From: Branchiostoma floridae
Taxonomy: Eukaryota > Chordata > Leptocardii > Amphioxiformes > Branchiostomatidae
Assembly: GCF_000003815.2 (NCBI RefSeq)
Contig: NC_049983.1
Span: 13,225,855-13,289,854, forward strand
Direction of reading: 5' to 3'
Length of the DNA stretch: 64,000 nt
The notes below the pieces were generated by a model. That model was not told the DNA's origin and made no database searches. It saw only the letters and a list, made by a program, of their open reading frames with translations. The translations under genes were made by a program, and so were the position numbers. This document shows, piece after piece, positions 21,891 through 33,105 of the stretch. How positions within the stretch are numbered: position 1 is the stretch's first letter; each line of letters begins with the position of its first letter.

Positions 21891-22023
21891 GTGCAAGTGA
21901 CAAGCTGTAGGTCTCTGCTAGGAGGCTATTCCATCATTGTGGCAACTGGGCACAGGCTGAGATGCTTTCCCTATGACCACTGAACCATTTCTTCTCCAAT
22001 ACCCAAATTGATTTGAAAATAAA

Positions 22024-22706
22024 GGGATGGCACAGTTGAAACTTATACTGTCATTTCTTTTAATGTGGTTCTTTTGCTTCTTTGATCCCTATTTTCTTAC
22101 GGAAAGGTATAAAATAGCAAATACAATGAATAGCTACAAGAAAATTAAATACTTTAAAGGAATAGTAGAACTCTAAATCTAATGAAGAGTGTCAAAAATT
22201 TTATTTTTGCCTCTAACAACATAGAAAAGAAAGTGAAACTATCAAGAATAAACCTTAAAAGCAGCTAAACATACAGATAAGTTCACATTTAGAGAAATAT
22301 CATCTGGAAGTAAAAGAAGTTTGGAAGATTGAGTACTACGGTCACTTCCTTTTCACATTTTGTGACATGATTGATGAAAGCTCAATCTGTACTCCTTTAC
22401 AATGCACAATCTTGACAACATTGCTGCAATGATTTGTGTTGCATGAATACATCCAACTAACACTACAAAATGAAATATATATAGTCTTACACAGATAACT
22501 ATAAGAATATAAAAAAAATTAGTCTGTCTGTCAATCCATCCATTCTCCAAGCTCCTGTCTATCAATATTCTCTAGCTACAATGAACTCCAATGATCATAT
22601 CTAAAAACGTTTTCGGTACAAAATATAATCTCCCCTCTGGGTATATAAATAACAACCATGGCTGACTTGCATGTTAAGGCACAACAGTTGATTGATGTTT
22701 CAGTGT
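22024..22706. other. Convergent 3' ends: VWC gene (+) and porcupine (-)
   Basis: No coding exon recognised. On the minus strand this follows the porcupine stop and probably contains its 3' UTR; a minus-strand AATAAA (TTTATT on +) occurs near 22199. Confidence 0.4.
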
Positions 22707-25700
22707 TTATATAAGTTTGTAGAAGACAAATGACCCCACAGCTACCCAGTGGCTGGCATAGTCCAGCTGGGCCCACTTCTGCAGGGTGTGGCTCATGGTG
22801 TAACCCTGTGGACAGAAGAAAATGGATGAATTTGAAGGTCATAGATTTCTAGTACTCAGGCAAGTAAAGTGTTGTATACGGGTGGTCTACCTAAAAAAAG
22901 TACTGAAGGATACATGTACATGTAGGTATAAAACAGTTGATGTGAATAAAACTGACCTCCTCCTCCACATCTGAGCTGCTGTCAAACATGACACCCAGGT
23001 AAGCCAGGTGAAACATGGCCAGCAGGCAGAAACACAGGTTGGTGAGGCCTACACAGATACAGGTCTGAGGAAGAAATCAGATCACAATGGTTAATAGAAC
23101 CAGAGTACTGTAAATGCATTTTTAAACTTAAACTTAAAAGTCCGCTGGGGTGACTTTTCGCAGTGGTTTTAATTTCGCGGTAGCACCATGCACTGCAGTC
23201 TCTTACTGTTATGGAAAAATGTTCGCGGTGGTTTTAAATTCGCAGTGAAGTGGCCGCCGCGAAAACCGCGAACATTAATCCACCGCGAACATTTCTGCAT
23301 TTACAGTATGTAACTGGTCTGAAGAAGACATGTAACTGTTTCTACAATAACACTATTCTGCAGACTCATGACAGAGAAAGCAAAGTTTGCATACTGGTTC
23401 ACCTTGTACAAACAGTATGCAATTCACTAACAGCATAGAATGTACTGAAGACTCTATATACAGAATGACACAAAAGGAGGGAATCAAGACTTCTTTTACC
23501 TTTGCATCTTCTATGCTGATGAGATTGCCCCAGTCTTGCTTCCAGAAGTCTCTCCTGAGCTGTAGCCCGACACAGCCTGTCCAGTTTGGTCGGTTCCTGT
23601 GGCCACAGTCTGGCTTACACCGCTTGGCAAGGATACAGGCACTGAAGATGTCAGCTAGTCTCTGTCGTAATACTGAAATATGCCAAGTGGTAGTAGTCAG
23701 ACAAGAGTGCAAAACCACAGCACAAAACATAACTGGTAAAGAATAACTGGCTCTTTTCCCTCCAAAGGTATTCTTTTACCTGGGATATCTAAATTAAATG
23801 TTACAACCATTTCTATAACAGCATTTAAACATACACCACTTGTTGCTCTGTGGTCAGCATGCAAACACATTGCCAAACAAACATCAGGAAAAATCAAAAT
23901 ATGAAACAAATTATACAGATGTCAGAATTCAGAATGTACTTAAAAGCATGTACAAATATATTACATGGATGTGAAGAAGACATACCATGCTCTATATAAC
24001 TGTAGAATCCAAGTGACAGTAAGACTGCTGCCAATTGGAAATTAAGGCCCTGGAAGTGAAAACACATATGAATGACATTTCAATGGATATGCTACAAACA
24101 TGATATTGAATTCTATTCACTTCCTATAACGTTACATGTAAAAATCCAATGTACTTGATTTACTATATTATTTTCTGTAATTAGATTTAAAATATAATTG
24201 CCTATCATAGTGATTTATGATATGCAAATCGACAAACATCACTGCACATATTTGCAGTGTACATTGCACTTGTGAGCCTTAAAACAAGTTTCAAATATCT
24301 GTGAGGTGTCAAACAATGGAACTCACATGTAATATTGCACTTGCTGCATATGTCAGGATGATGGCAGGAAAGGCACCTAGTGGTTTTGCAGTTTTGAAGA
24401 CATCTGACAAAAACATTAAGTCATGTATAAGTCTTAGTATACATGTAGGATACATTTTTGCACATACCAGTCCTTCTACTAGTTTGTGTTTCTACAGCTT
24501 TCAAAGAAATGACAGTAGTTTTCTATTGATATCTTCAAAAGAAAGAAAAAAAATTCTTACAAGTTTTGAGCCAGTGGTGCATGGGTCTGTTCCAGTTGGT
24601 TACCACCTCCACCAAGGAGCGAGGCAGCTCAATGTGGTACGGACGGGCCACTCTCAGGTCCCTGAAATAAAATCATAATGGGTAGGGTGATTACATGGTT
24701 TACCTTTGTCAAAATGAAGGTAATTCTTTCAACCTGTTTGTTTGTCTTGCCATGTGTCCAGGTTTGTTTCTGCTACCTTGGGTCCAGGGCTGAGTTGTAA
24801 CCAGAGACTGTTAGGACAAAAAGGTTGAGATGGCCAACTTTCTTGTGTAGGCTGGTAGGATGTAAACATTGGAACATGGCCAAAACGTCAAATACCCAAT
24901 GACGGCATGTGTCCAAGAGTTTTGCACGTAATGTGTGAAATCGGGCACGACATCTTTGACTTCTTGTTACAATTGCTGCCATCCCTTACTACAACATGTT
25001 AGTCAAGACTCACATACCATTTTACATCTTCTTCCTCTTCCTGGTCAGTCCCCTCCCCCTCCCTGGTGGTTCCCTTCTCTGTGACCCCCACCCCTGATGC
25101 CACACAGGTCATCTCTGACAGGTAGCTGATGAAGTAGTGGCTGAAGCGGAAAGACAGCGCATCACGGTATGCTGTAACCCATCTGCAGGGAGGTGTAAAG
25201 AAACATTGATAAGATCAACATGTATTTCCACGTATCTAAAAATGAGAGTAAATTAGCACCACAGTTTTTACAACCTGATCTGGAGCTTAACCCTCTCAAC
25301 ACGTCATAAATTTTTTTCCTGTATACCATATACGACATATAATTTCAGTCTATACAGGTGTCAATTAGTACTTTTTGTGTATTATTATTACAGCTGTTAG
25401 GTAAGGAGTAGACTAGGAAAACTATATATTGCTGGAAAGCTCACAGAATGGCCTTTGCAAAACAAGCAAAATAAATATCATACCATCAATCTGAGGACAG
25501 CAATCGTCATGGAAACCACTCAAAAACACATTTGCAACACTCTCAAAAAAAGCTTCACAAAAGAAAACATTTGGCTAGGGACTGAGTTTTTTGTGTCATT
25601 TATCATAAAACTATGTAGAAATACTCAATTATACATACACAATGCTGGTATGCTGTTAGAATGACCAAAAACTCAAAATCAAAGCATGATTTCAAATAAG

Positions 25701-28637
25701 TTCAGTGTTGATAAACAAATGTTCACCCCAATAAACAGTTGTGCCCCCCTCCCCACACCTGTAGTTGTTCTATTGAAATAATGAATATGCCTTGTGCTAA
25801 ATGGCAAATTATTTTTCTGGATGTTCTCCACATATCAGGGAGTCAAATAAATCCTATTACTTATGACTTGGGTAGAGAAACAGGTATCAGAGTATCTAAA
25901 ATGTCAATTGAGACCAGTGACCTTTCTGACCTGACCTGGTCCTCCTCATGCCCAAGAAAAACAACAAGGAAGCATGCATGTAGAAGTCATTAGACACGGT
26001 GATATCAGCTCATTTGATCTCAACAAAAACAGCTGGGTGTTTGCCTTGCTGTCCCTCAAGGATTTCCCTGTCATCACTCCTGTAAGCCACCAACAAAATT
26101 ATCCACCAAATTGTCTCCATTTCTGCTAAATTTACTAAATAAACCTGTAGAAAACTGAAGCCAAAACACACGCTGGAGGCCTCAGAAACAGGGCTCAAAT
26201 GCTACATCCCTTCTGGTTGGTCAAAGATACAAGCATCCTGATTGGCAGACTCTGCCAAATTTCCCATTTCACAGTAGTCAGTTTGAATTTCCCGCCGGAA
26301 TTAAACCTGAAGCCACGATCGTGGCTTCTCGCGTCCTATGGGAAAGCCACGATAGTGGCTTCTCGTGCTGAGAGGGTTAAGATACTGGCATATTTGTCGC
26401 CACCAAGTTACTTTCAACTCAACAAGAATACTTAAAAACCTTGTATTGTCTTACTTGTTAATGTCATGCCGTATTACCCAGTTGGCCAAGCAGGTGGATA
26501 CAGTAAGGCAGGCCAGACATTGTAGAGTGGTCATAAATCCTCGCACAAACCACTGAAGGGACTGTAAAACATAGTTCAACAGGATCAAGTATTATTATGA
26601 TAACTGATACTGTGCCTCATGCTATCAACAAACTCCCAAGCCGCAAGACAAAATAAATGAAATTGAATACTAAAAGAATTTCTTCTTTCATAGCATACAA
26701 AGGTTTCCTCTAAATGGTTCCACACTATTGGGTTGCTGTGGCCAAGACATGTCTCATTTATTAGTTTAACTTAAATGTTAGTGAAAATGTCCCTACAAGT
26801 ATTGAAGGCAAACAAAAACTGCTCTGTGAAAAATTTGTACTTTTCTCTAGAAACAAAGACAGGACCTACTAGATTTCTTGACTTTAGTACTTGTAAGTAG
26901 TCATTATAACTGATCCATGGTCCAAAAGCAGACGTCCCTAGGAAACAACAGTACCCAGAATACTCCAGGAAACTGGGTGTGGCTTGTACGACCCCACTGT
27001 CAAGGTCAAACCCTAAGGAAATAATCTTCATGGCCAGAATCATTTGGGCACCTATAACAAACACAGAGAATAAAGACTCATCATCAACATCAAAACTTAA
27101 TACTTTTCCACATAAACTTAACAGAATCAAGAAAAAGAAACATGAATGATACTTAAATGTAGTTGAAGATTCCAGGCACAAAAACAATTACAGATAAGTG
27201 GATTCCGAAGTTACCTCTGATTTTGTGCCAGTCTGTTGCCTCAACAATGAACAGCTCACTGTTTAAGAGAGAAAAAAACATTAGACCAAAACAAAATATA
27301 TTCAGTCCTCCAACTTAATGCAACACTGATAATACACTCTTACATATGTTAAATATGTGCCAATCAATAGCTGTATTTGTCCCTTCAATATCCTTGTAAT
27401 AAATGCAATACCATATACAATGATTGATAACTGTAATCTATTTACTATAACTGTACAATAGTTACTGTACCATGTCAGTAAGAAAACAAGCGCCATGATA
27501 GAAGCAGCCACACCCCTCCACCTAGAACCCTCCATCAGGTGCAACAACAGGTGACCAGTGATGGCGAAGGTGACGATGAAGTACCAGTTAGCTTCGAAAA
27601 CCAGGTACAGTGTTGCCAGGCCCAGGCCTGTCGACATGAGATGTCTTGTCCAAGCAGAAGCACCTGAGAAATCACAAGGCCAGATGACATTTTAGACCCT
27701 AAATCACGGAAGCTGTTTGTTGCTTTTTCAGTCATCAATAGAAGGCTTCTCCCACAGCTGAAAATGACACTGCTAAAAACCTTTAGATAAAGGCGTTATG
27801 CTTAAACATTATACGTCTTAGATCTAGTTTCAATGGACAAGAGAATTTACAGAAGATTTGCTACAAATGCTATACTCTATTTATTCTTTTTGAAACAGTA
27901 TTTTTACTAGCATGAAAATGGGAAAATGACAAAGTAACACAGCTTCATTACCTCTATGTATACCGTGTAGACAGAAAGAGAAGGATACAAATTTGATACA
28001 GTACCTTCTAATAGTCTGAATGTCAGGCAAAGCAGCAAAAGTGGGCAAATCATGGTGAGGCCCTGTTGTAGGGTGGGAATGATACACAGGCTCCCCAGTT
28101 CCTGTAGGTCCATGTGTGACAAGCCTCCACCACTGTCGGCTGCTTCCAGGTAGTCTTCTCCATAAATCTGAGGGTGAAGATTTTTTATGAAAGCTGTTCA
28201 CAGTTTGCATTGATAATAATTGCCACCACTCTCAAGTCAATCTATTGAATGTACTCTTTTCAAGTCTTCTACGCATGGAATAAAGACCAAAGGCACATGG
28301 GAAACATTAAATGGTCCTTTTCATTGTCTGGGACAATTATAGTAAGCCTTTATCATCAGTATATGGGCCTGTATGCTATAACTACTGTTAGGTGTCACTC
28401 TAAGTCTAAGTGCTGAAAAAAGTGCAATGTTTATCACCTCTTTCATGTACTGCTGCATTTCGTAAGGATCCATATCCTCTGGGTACCAATCCGCATCCTC
28501 TGGCATGTAGTAGTCTTCAGGGAGGAAGTCTTCTCCTTCATACCCATCATAGTACTCTGGGATGTTGCCAACATCTCCATCTTCTGGGTACCAGCCAACA
28601 TCATGTCCATCTGGAAACCAGTCGCCTCCATCCATAC
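22707..28637 (-). CDS. porcn: Porcupine, protein-serine O-palmitoleoyltransferase (557 aa, 13 exons)
   Basis: This MBOAT enzyme of the ER membrane attaches palmitoleate to Wnt proteins so that they can be secreted. Exons (5' to 3' on -): 28637-28438 (ATG at 28635), 28167-28005, 27663-27471, 27258-27215, 27051-26870, 26561-26455, 25182-25018, 24661-24561, 24403-24327, 24049-23986, 23672-23500, 23064-22957, 22805-22707. Phase is continuous throughout (1674 nt). Family signatures: [59 protein letters not shown] (candidate catalytic Asn375), [11 protein letters not shown] (invariant MBOAT His410), and [20 protein letters not shown]. Several membrane segments are visible. The first exon is an unusual acidic, aromatic tail of 66 residues with repeated WYPED motifs. 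I do not recall it from vertebrate PORCN, which starts near the IPTLQQGL-equivalent region. Confidence 0.95.
23106..23308. mobile_element. Mariner-type MITE, copy 1, in a porcupine intron
   Basis: Terminal inverted repeats CTGTAAATGCA flanked by TA on both sides (TA target duplication). The interior contains TTCGCGGT and its complement in several places. A second copy with the same ends and the shared core TAGCACCATGCACTG lies at 31139-31352. No coding capacity. Confidence 0.85.
25287..26380. mobile_element. piggyBac-like non-autonomous element, about 1.1 kb, in a porcupine intron
   Basis: Left end TTAACCCTCTCAACACG; the right end, reverse-complemented, is TTAACCCTCTCAGCACG. TTAA at both extremes followed by CCC is the hallmark of piggyBac ends and TTAA target sites. 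The right subterminal region contains a perfect 20-bp palindrome at 26309-26328 (GAAGCCACGATCGTGGCTTC) and a near copy 37 bp further on. No intact transposase frame. Confidence 0.8.
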
Positions 28638-29626
28638 CTGTATGGTAGTTTGAAATGCCAGGAGCTTTAATTTAATTTTTTTTCAATATTAATCAAGCAT
28701 GAAACCAGCACGACCCCCTCCCCCTTCAACACTTGGACCACTGTGTTCAACAGTGATTTAGCAGTTACACTCTTGAGTGGTTTGATTGAAAAAAATGCTT
28801 CACTCTGATAAAACCTGCCAGCGTTATTGAAGACAGCTGCTGGGTATTAGCCTCAAGGTTGCTACATAGACAGCCAAGAAAAAAGGTGCAACACATCAGC
28901 ACACATCAAGATAAATCCTGGGTGTACAGTTACCACGCAGATCCGGTTCAACCGGAAGCCTCAAGGTGCCTCGCTCTGCAAGTTTTAGCATTAGGAATTT
29001 TGAGCTTCGAAGTGTTACTATTCTCAACCGAAACGGTCAAACAGCGATAGTGTGCGGCTATCCTGTATGATGGCCTTCTAGCTATAATCCTTACCTTCCT
29101 AGTTCTTCGAATCTATCGTCAGAAGTGGCTTGAGTAATGCGATACCGACGATATTCTAAAAACAGCTTCGACCAAAACAATCCAAAATCCACTTTCTGCC
29201 ATGTTGTACTTAAAATTAGGGTATTCCATTAAGACGACAGGGATGAGCGTTTTTAATGATACCTGAAAGTATCATCGATGGCAAAAATTCTAACGTTAAT
29301 GCTAAGCCTTCTTTTTCAAATGTTAATAACGTAAACTATTTACTATACTTCTAATATTGCTACGAAGTCGACAACTGTCTACATCTACCGTCAAATATCT
29401 CCAGTAAAATGTAATCGCCCAAAGTTGACCTGGATATCTGCGCGGGACCCTGCGCAGAAGTACATATTTTGGAGGCGGGAAAATCGAACCTTTGCAGACG
29501 ACGTTTTCTTTCCGTATCGGCGAAAAGTCTACAAACAAGGACGTTTATCCGGAAAGAACTTTTTAATTCTCCAAGTTGATGCAAGCGCAAGTATTGTGTA
29601 GTAGAGAGTCTTAAATTGTGAAGAAT
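28638..29626. promoter_or_regulatory. Head-to-head intergenic region between porcupine and the WD40 gene
   Basis: The porcupine ATG (28635, -) and WD40 ATG (29627, +) are 991 bp apart and divergent. A minus-strand donor-like sequence, GTAACTG, near 28934 suggests a 5' UTR exon for porcupine, whose first coding exon starts with a splice-acceptor-like CAG. The stretch 29390-29560 is richer in CpG than its surroundings and is the best candidate for a shared promoter. No TATA box is obvious. Confidence 0.5.
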
Positions 29627-32600
29627 ATGGCCCTGGTGCAGCGTATTTCCTTATCGGAGGCATTGGCCAGCGTCAAGCCCAACAGCGAGATTTGGAGCTG
29701 TTCCTACAACCCACAGGTGACAAAAGTTTTCGACTTTAAATCCTTGTCACCACTTTAAACTTATATTACTTGAATTGTAAGAGGCTGAATTGTAAGCGGT
29801 GACAAAAGTAAGTAAATTATAAAGGTGGAATGAACGGAATACTTGAACTTCAAGTGATTGAGCTGAGACTGAGGAGCAAAAGGGGAAGTAAATCGTCCTG
29901 ATGTTGACCGTGTCTTTCAGGATGATAACTTCATAGCGGTGACCACCAGTACGGAAAACAAACTGCGCATCTGCAAAGAGAACTCACAGAGTTTTCCCCA
30001 CACCTTTGACCTAGGAGGTGCTGGTACCTGTACAGACTTCTCCAGGGATGGAAGCAGAGTCGTTGCAGGTAGGGGTAGTCACATTTTTGTCTTCAAATTC
30101 TTGTTTAATCTTTGAAAGCAGTTAAGATATTGTATCTACTTCCATGCTTGGTTGCAAAATAGACATTTGTCATAAATGAATGGATGGATCGATGGATGGA
30201 TGCACAGACAAAGTGAATGAGTAACAACTTTCATAATCCAGACTTTGCACCAAATGTTTTTTTAGAGAAAGATCTAGCCCAAGTTATGAACCTAAGTCTT
30301 TTTTTCCATCCAGGCTCCACCTCCTCTGACATTCTCCTGGTCACAAACATCAATGCAGAGACCCCAGAGCCAGTCCACCTACATGGCCATACTAGCACTA
30401 TCCGTAATGTCCATTTCCACCCCACTAACTCCCTGCTGCTGTCCTCGGGCTGGAGCGATGGCATCCGTGTGTGGGACGTCAACACACAGCAGATGACCAG
30501 GCAGGAGCTGCTCAAGGAACACTTTGGTAGGTGAATCATGTTATTTAAGCTTGAAAGGATGTGCAATCTCTAAAACAGATATGACTGCTAGCGCTAGTTA
30601 TTAAGGCCTGTGGTCAACTTTTGTAACCTTTGAGCTTTATGGTCACACAGTTCTCTTCTTGCAAAAATGATAAAAGCCGCTGGGGTGGGGTGAAATGATT
30701 TACAAGTCCAATAGTAAGGTGTTTCAATACCTCCTGTGTATTGCAAAGTACAGTGGTGTCCTTTATCACATCTGAATTTCACTGGTTGTACAGCAACTAT
30801 ATTGTATCCATCATGGAGCTAATTAATTGATGCATGGTGATTTTTTTTCAGGAGAGGAAACCATCTACAAGACCAGCATGTCTGAGGATGGAAAGCTGCT
30901 GACAGTGTGCTGTTCTGATGGTGTTGCATATGTATTGGAGACAAACAACTTGAAGGTGGGAGTTGTAAAAGGCATGGTGCCAACTGCATGATATTGCTCT
31001 TGTACTATGTAGCCCCAGGCTAGAGTCTAGGCATTTATTTTTTGTATATCTAGAGATAGCATATTACCAATCTCTCTAGATTAACATATCAAATTGAGGC
31101 AGGTAAGCACTCTGTACTTTGTTGTTTGCCTTTAGCTTTACTGTAAATGCATTTAAGTTCGTGGGGATTTAATTTTGAGGTAGCGGGTAAAAAGGGCTGT
31201 TCGCAGTCCTTTTAAGTTTGCGATAGCACCATGCACTGTAGTCTCTTACTGCCATGGAAAAAATGTTTGTGGTTGTTTTAAGTTCGCGGTGAAGTGTCCA
31301 CCGCAAAAACCACAAACATAAAACCACCACGAACATTTCTGCATTTACAGTATTTTACTCCAAATACTGTTTTGACCAGAGGAAATGAATGAATGAACAG
31401 TTGTGTCTTGCAGAGTTTGTTGCTGAAAGAAAATGAGCATTTTTAGGGAGCCGAATGAAAAGAAATACTTTTGACAAAACACCATCTTTCTCAGTTGGTG
31501 CGTATGCTGAAATGGTCCAGCCCCACAGATGTGCAGGATGCCTCCATGCGTAGGACAGCTAACAGAGACATCCAGATTGCTACAGCCTCACATGATGGAA
31601 CCGTTAAGGTGTGGGAGCTAGGTACAGGGAAAGTCCTGCACATGTTCACTGTAGGTGAGTGTTCCTGGTACAGATAATGTACCAATGTGTCAATAGTCAG
31701 ACACAATTTCATATTAAATAGATGAATTAAGTTAGAGAATTGCTTAGTCATAATGGTAACCACCTAGACAGAAATTCAGCACCAAGGACTAAATAAATTC
31801 AACTGGCACCTGATGTGTTCCTGGTACAGGTAAAAGTACCAATGCGTCAACAGACACAATTTCCTATTGAATAGATTGATGAATTAAGTTGGAGGATTGC
31901 TTACTCATAATGCTAACCACCCAGAGAGAAATTCAGCACCAAGGACAGACATAGGATGTGCTCCTGGCACTGAATAAAAGCACCAATGCGTTCAACAGTC
32001 AGACACAATTTCATACTGAATAAATGAATTAAGTTAGAGGACTGTTTATTCTTAATGGTACCAATCCAGAAGAATTCAGCACCAAGGACAGACATAGGAT
32101 GTTTCACCCCCTCCAGGCTATGAGGCCTCCCGTGTGCTGTACACCCCTGATGGCTCCAGGCTGTGTGTAGGTGGGAAGTCAGAACATATCCTGATCTATA
32201 ATGTGGAGGAGAACCCCATCAGGTCAGCATGGAAGCTAGCAGACCCCTGTGGGTTTGCTGCCATCAAGTGTATGGACTTCTCCAGGATGTCAGGTATGTG
32301 AGCAAAACTGTCATCTTTAACTTTACACTGCCTTTGTTTCTTTTACCTTTAGAGTTTTTGAATGGATTTTGGCATGGATGTTATTAACTAGAACTAAGTT
32401 TTGTAAAATACCAAATCAATGAAGAACTGGTTTCCTTTTTATATCATAGTTCTCATGAAAATTTGAATCACCTTCATTTCCCAAGAACCAGGATGACTCA
32501 TTGAAATGTCTGCATTTTTTTTACCATATCCAAGACTTTATATCCTACTTACAGAGGGTCTTATACAGGTACTACTACTAGGTACAGCCTTCCTCTTTCT

Positions 32601-33105
32601 TGTAATACTCCACTTTCCACTGAGTCTGACTTGATTAAAAGGTCAATTTTAAGTTTTACTGTGCTGTTTGACTTTCCAGGCTCCAGGAGAATGGTGACCG
32701 GTCATGCAGACTCAACCCTACGTGTCTGGAACTTGTATGGCATTGTCCAGGACAACTCCTTGTAAGTACACTGTTTGGAAGAGGCTTTAGGGAAAGATGT
32801 GTACTCTTTTGCTATTTGCTTGAATCAGATTCAAAATGGTGAAATATACATGTAGATAGCATTTCGGGTTTCAAGTGAGGCAAAAAAAGAGGTAGAGGTG
32901 AATAATCATTGTATGCAGGTGCAAGATTTCAGTCATTCAACAATAGAAAGAAGGAAGGCCGTATTGGTTAATGGCAAAACCAGTGGTAGACGTTTTGAAC
33001 TAACTTCATTTCTCATGCCATTGCATTACTGATACATATCATTTACTCTTCCATTCTAGGAGTGAATTTGCCTCTGTGATGGGTGACTACACAAGCCGGC
33101 ATTGA
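29627..33105 (+). CDS. WD40-repeat protein (339 aa, 8 exons)
   Basis: Exons 29627-29716, 29921-30068, 30314-30526, 30852-30955, 31495-31654, 32117-32293, 32680-32761 and 33060-33105 join with continuous phase (1020 nt). WD-type blades are visible: HLHGHTSTIRNVHF...SDGIRVWD, IQIATASHDGTVKVWE, LYTPDGSRLCVGG...ILIYN, MVTGHADSTLRVWN. Together they make up a single propeller of about seven blades with no extra domain and no signal peptide. Such proteins are scaffolds; the family member is not recognised, so no pathway is proposed. AATAAA signals follow at 33466 and 33551. It is divergent from porcupine and convergent with the alpha2/delta gene. Confidence 0.9.
31139..31352. mobile_element. Mariner-type MITE, copy 2, in WD40-gene intron 4
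   Basis: Ends CTGTAAATGCA and TGCATTTACAG bounded by TA. The interior aligns with 23106-23308 (shared TAGCACCATGCACTG and GAACATTTCTGCATTTACAG). Confidence 0.85.
31659..32100. repeat. Three ~150-bp tandem repeats in WD40-gene intron 5
   Basis: Units start with GTGTTCCTGGTACAG or a variant at 31659, 31815 and 31958. Each contains CAGACACAATTTC, ATGAATTAAGTT and ATTCAGCACCAAGGAC. The first unit begins at the splice donor of exon 5. Related sequence in the opposite orientation lies at about 37495-37700. Confidence 0.8.
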
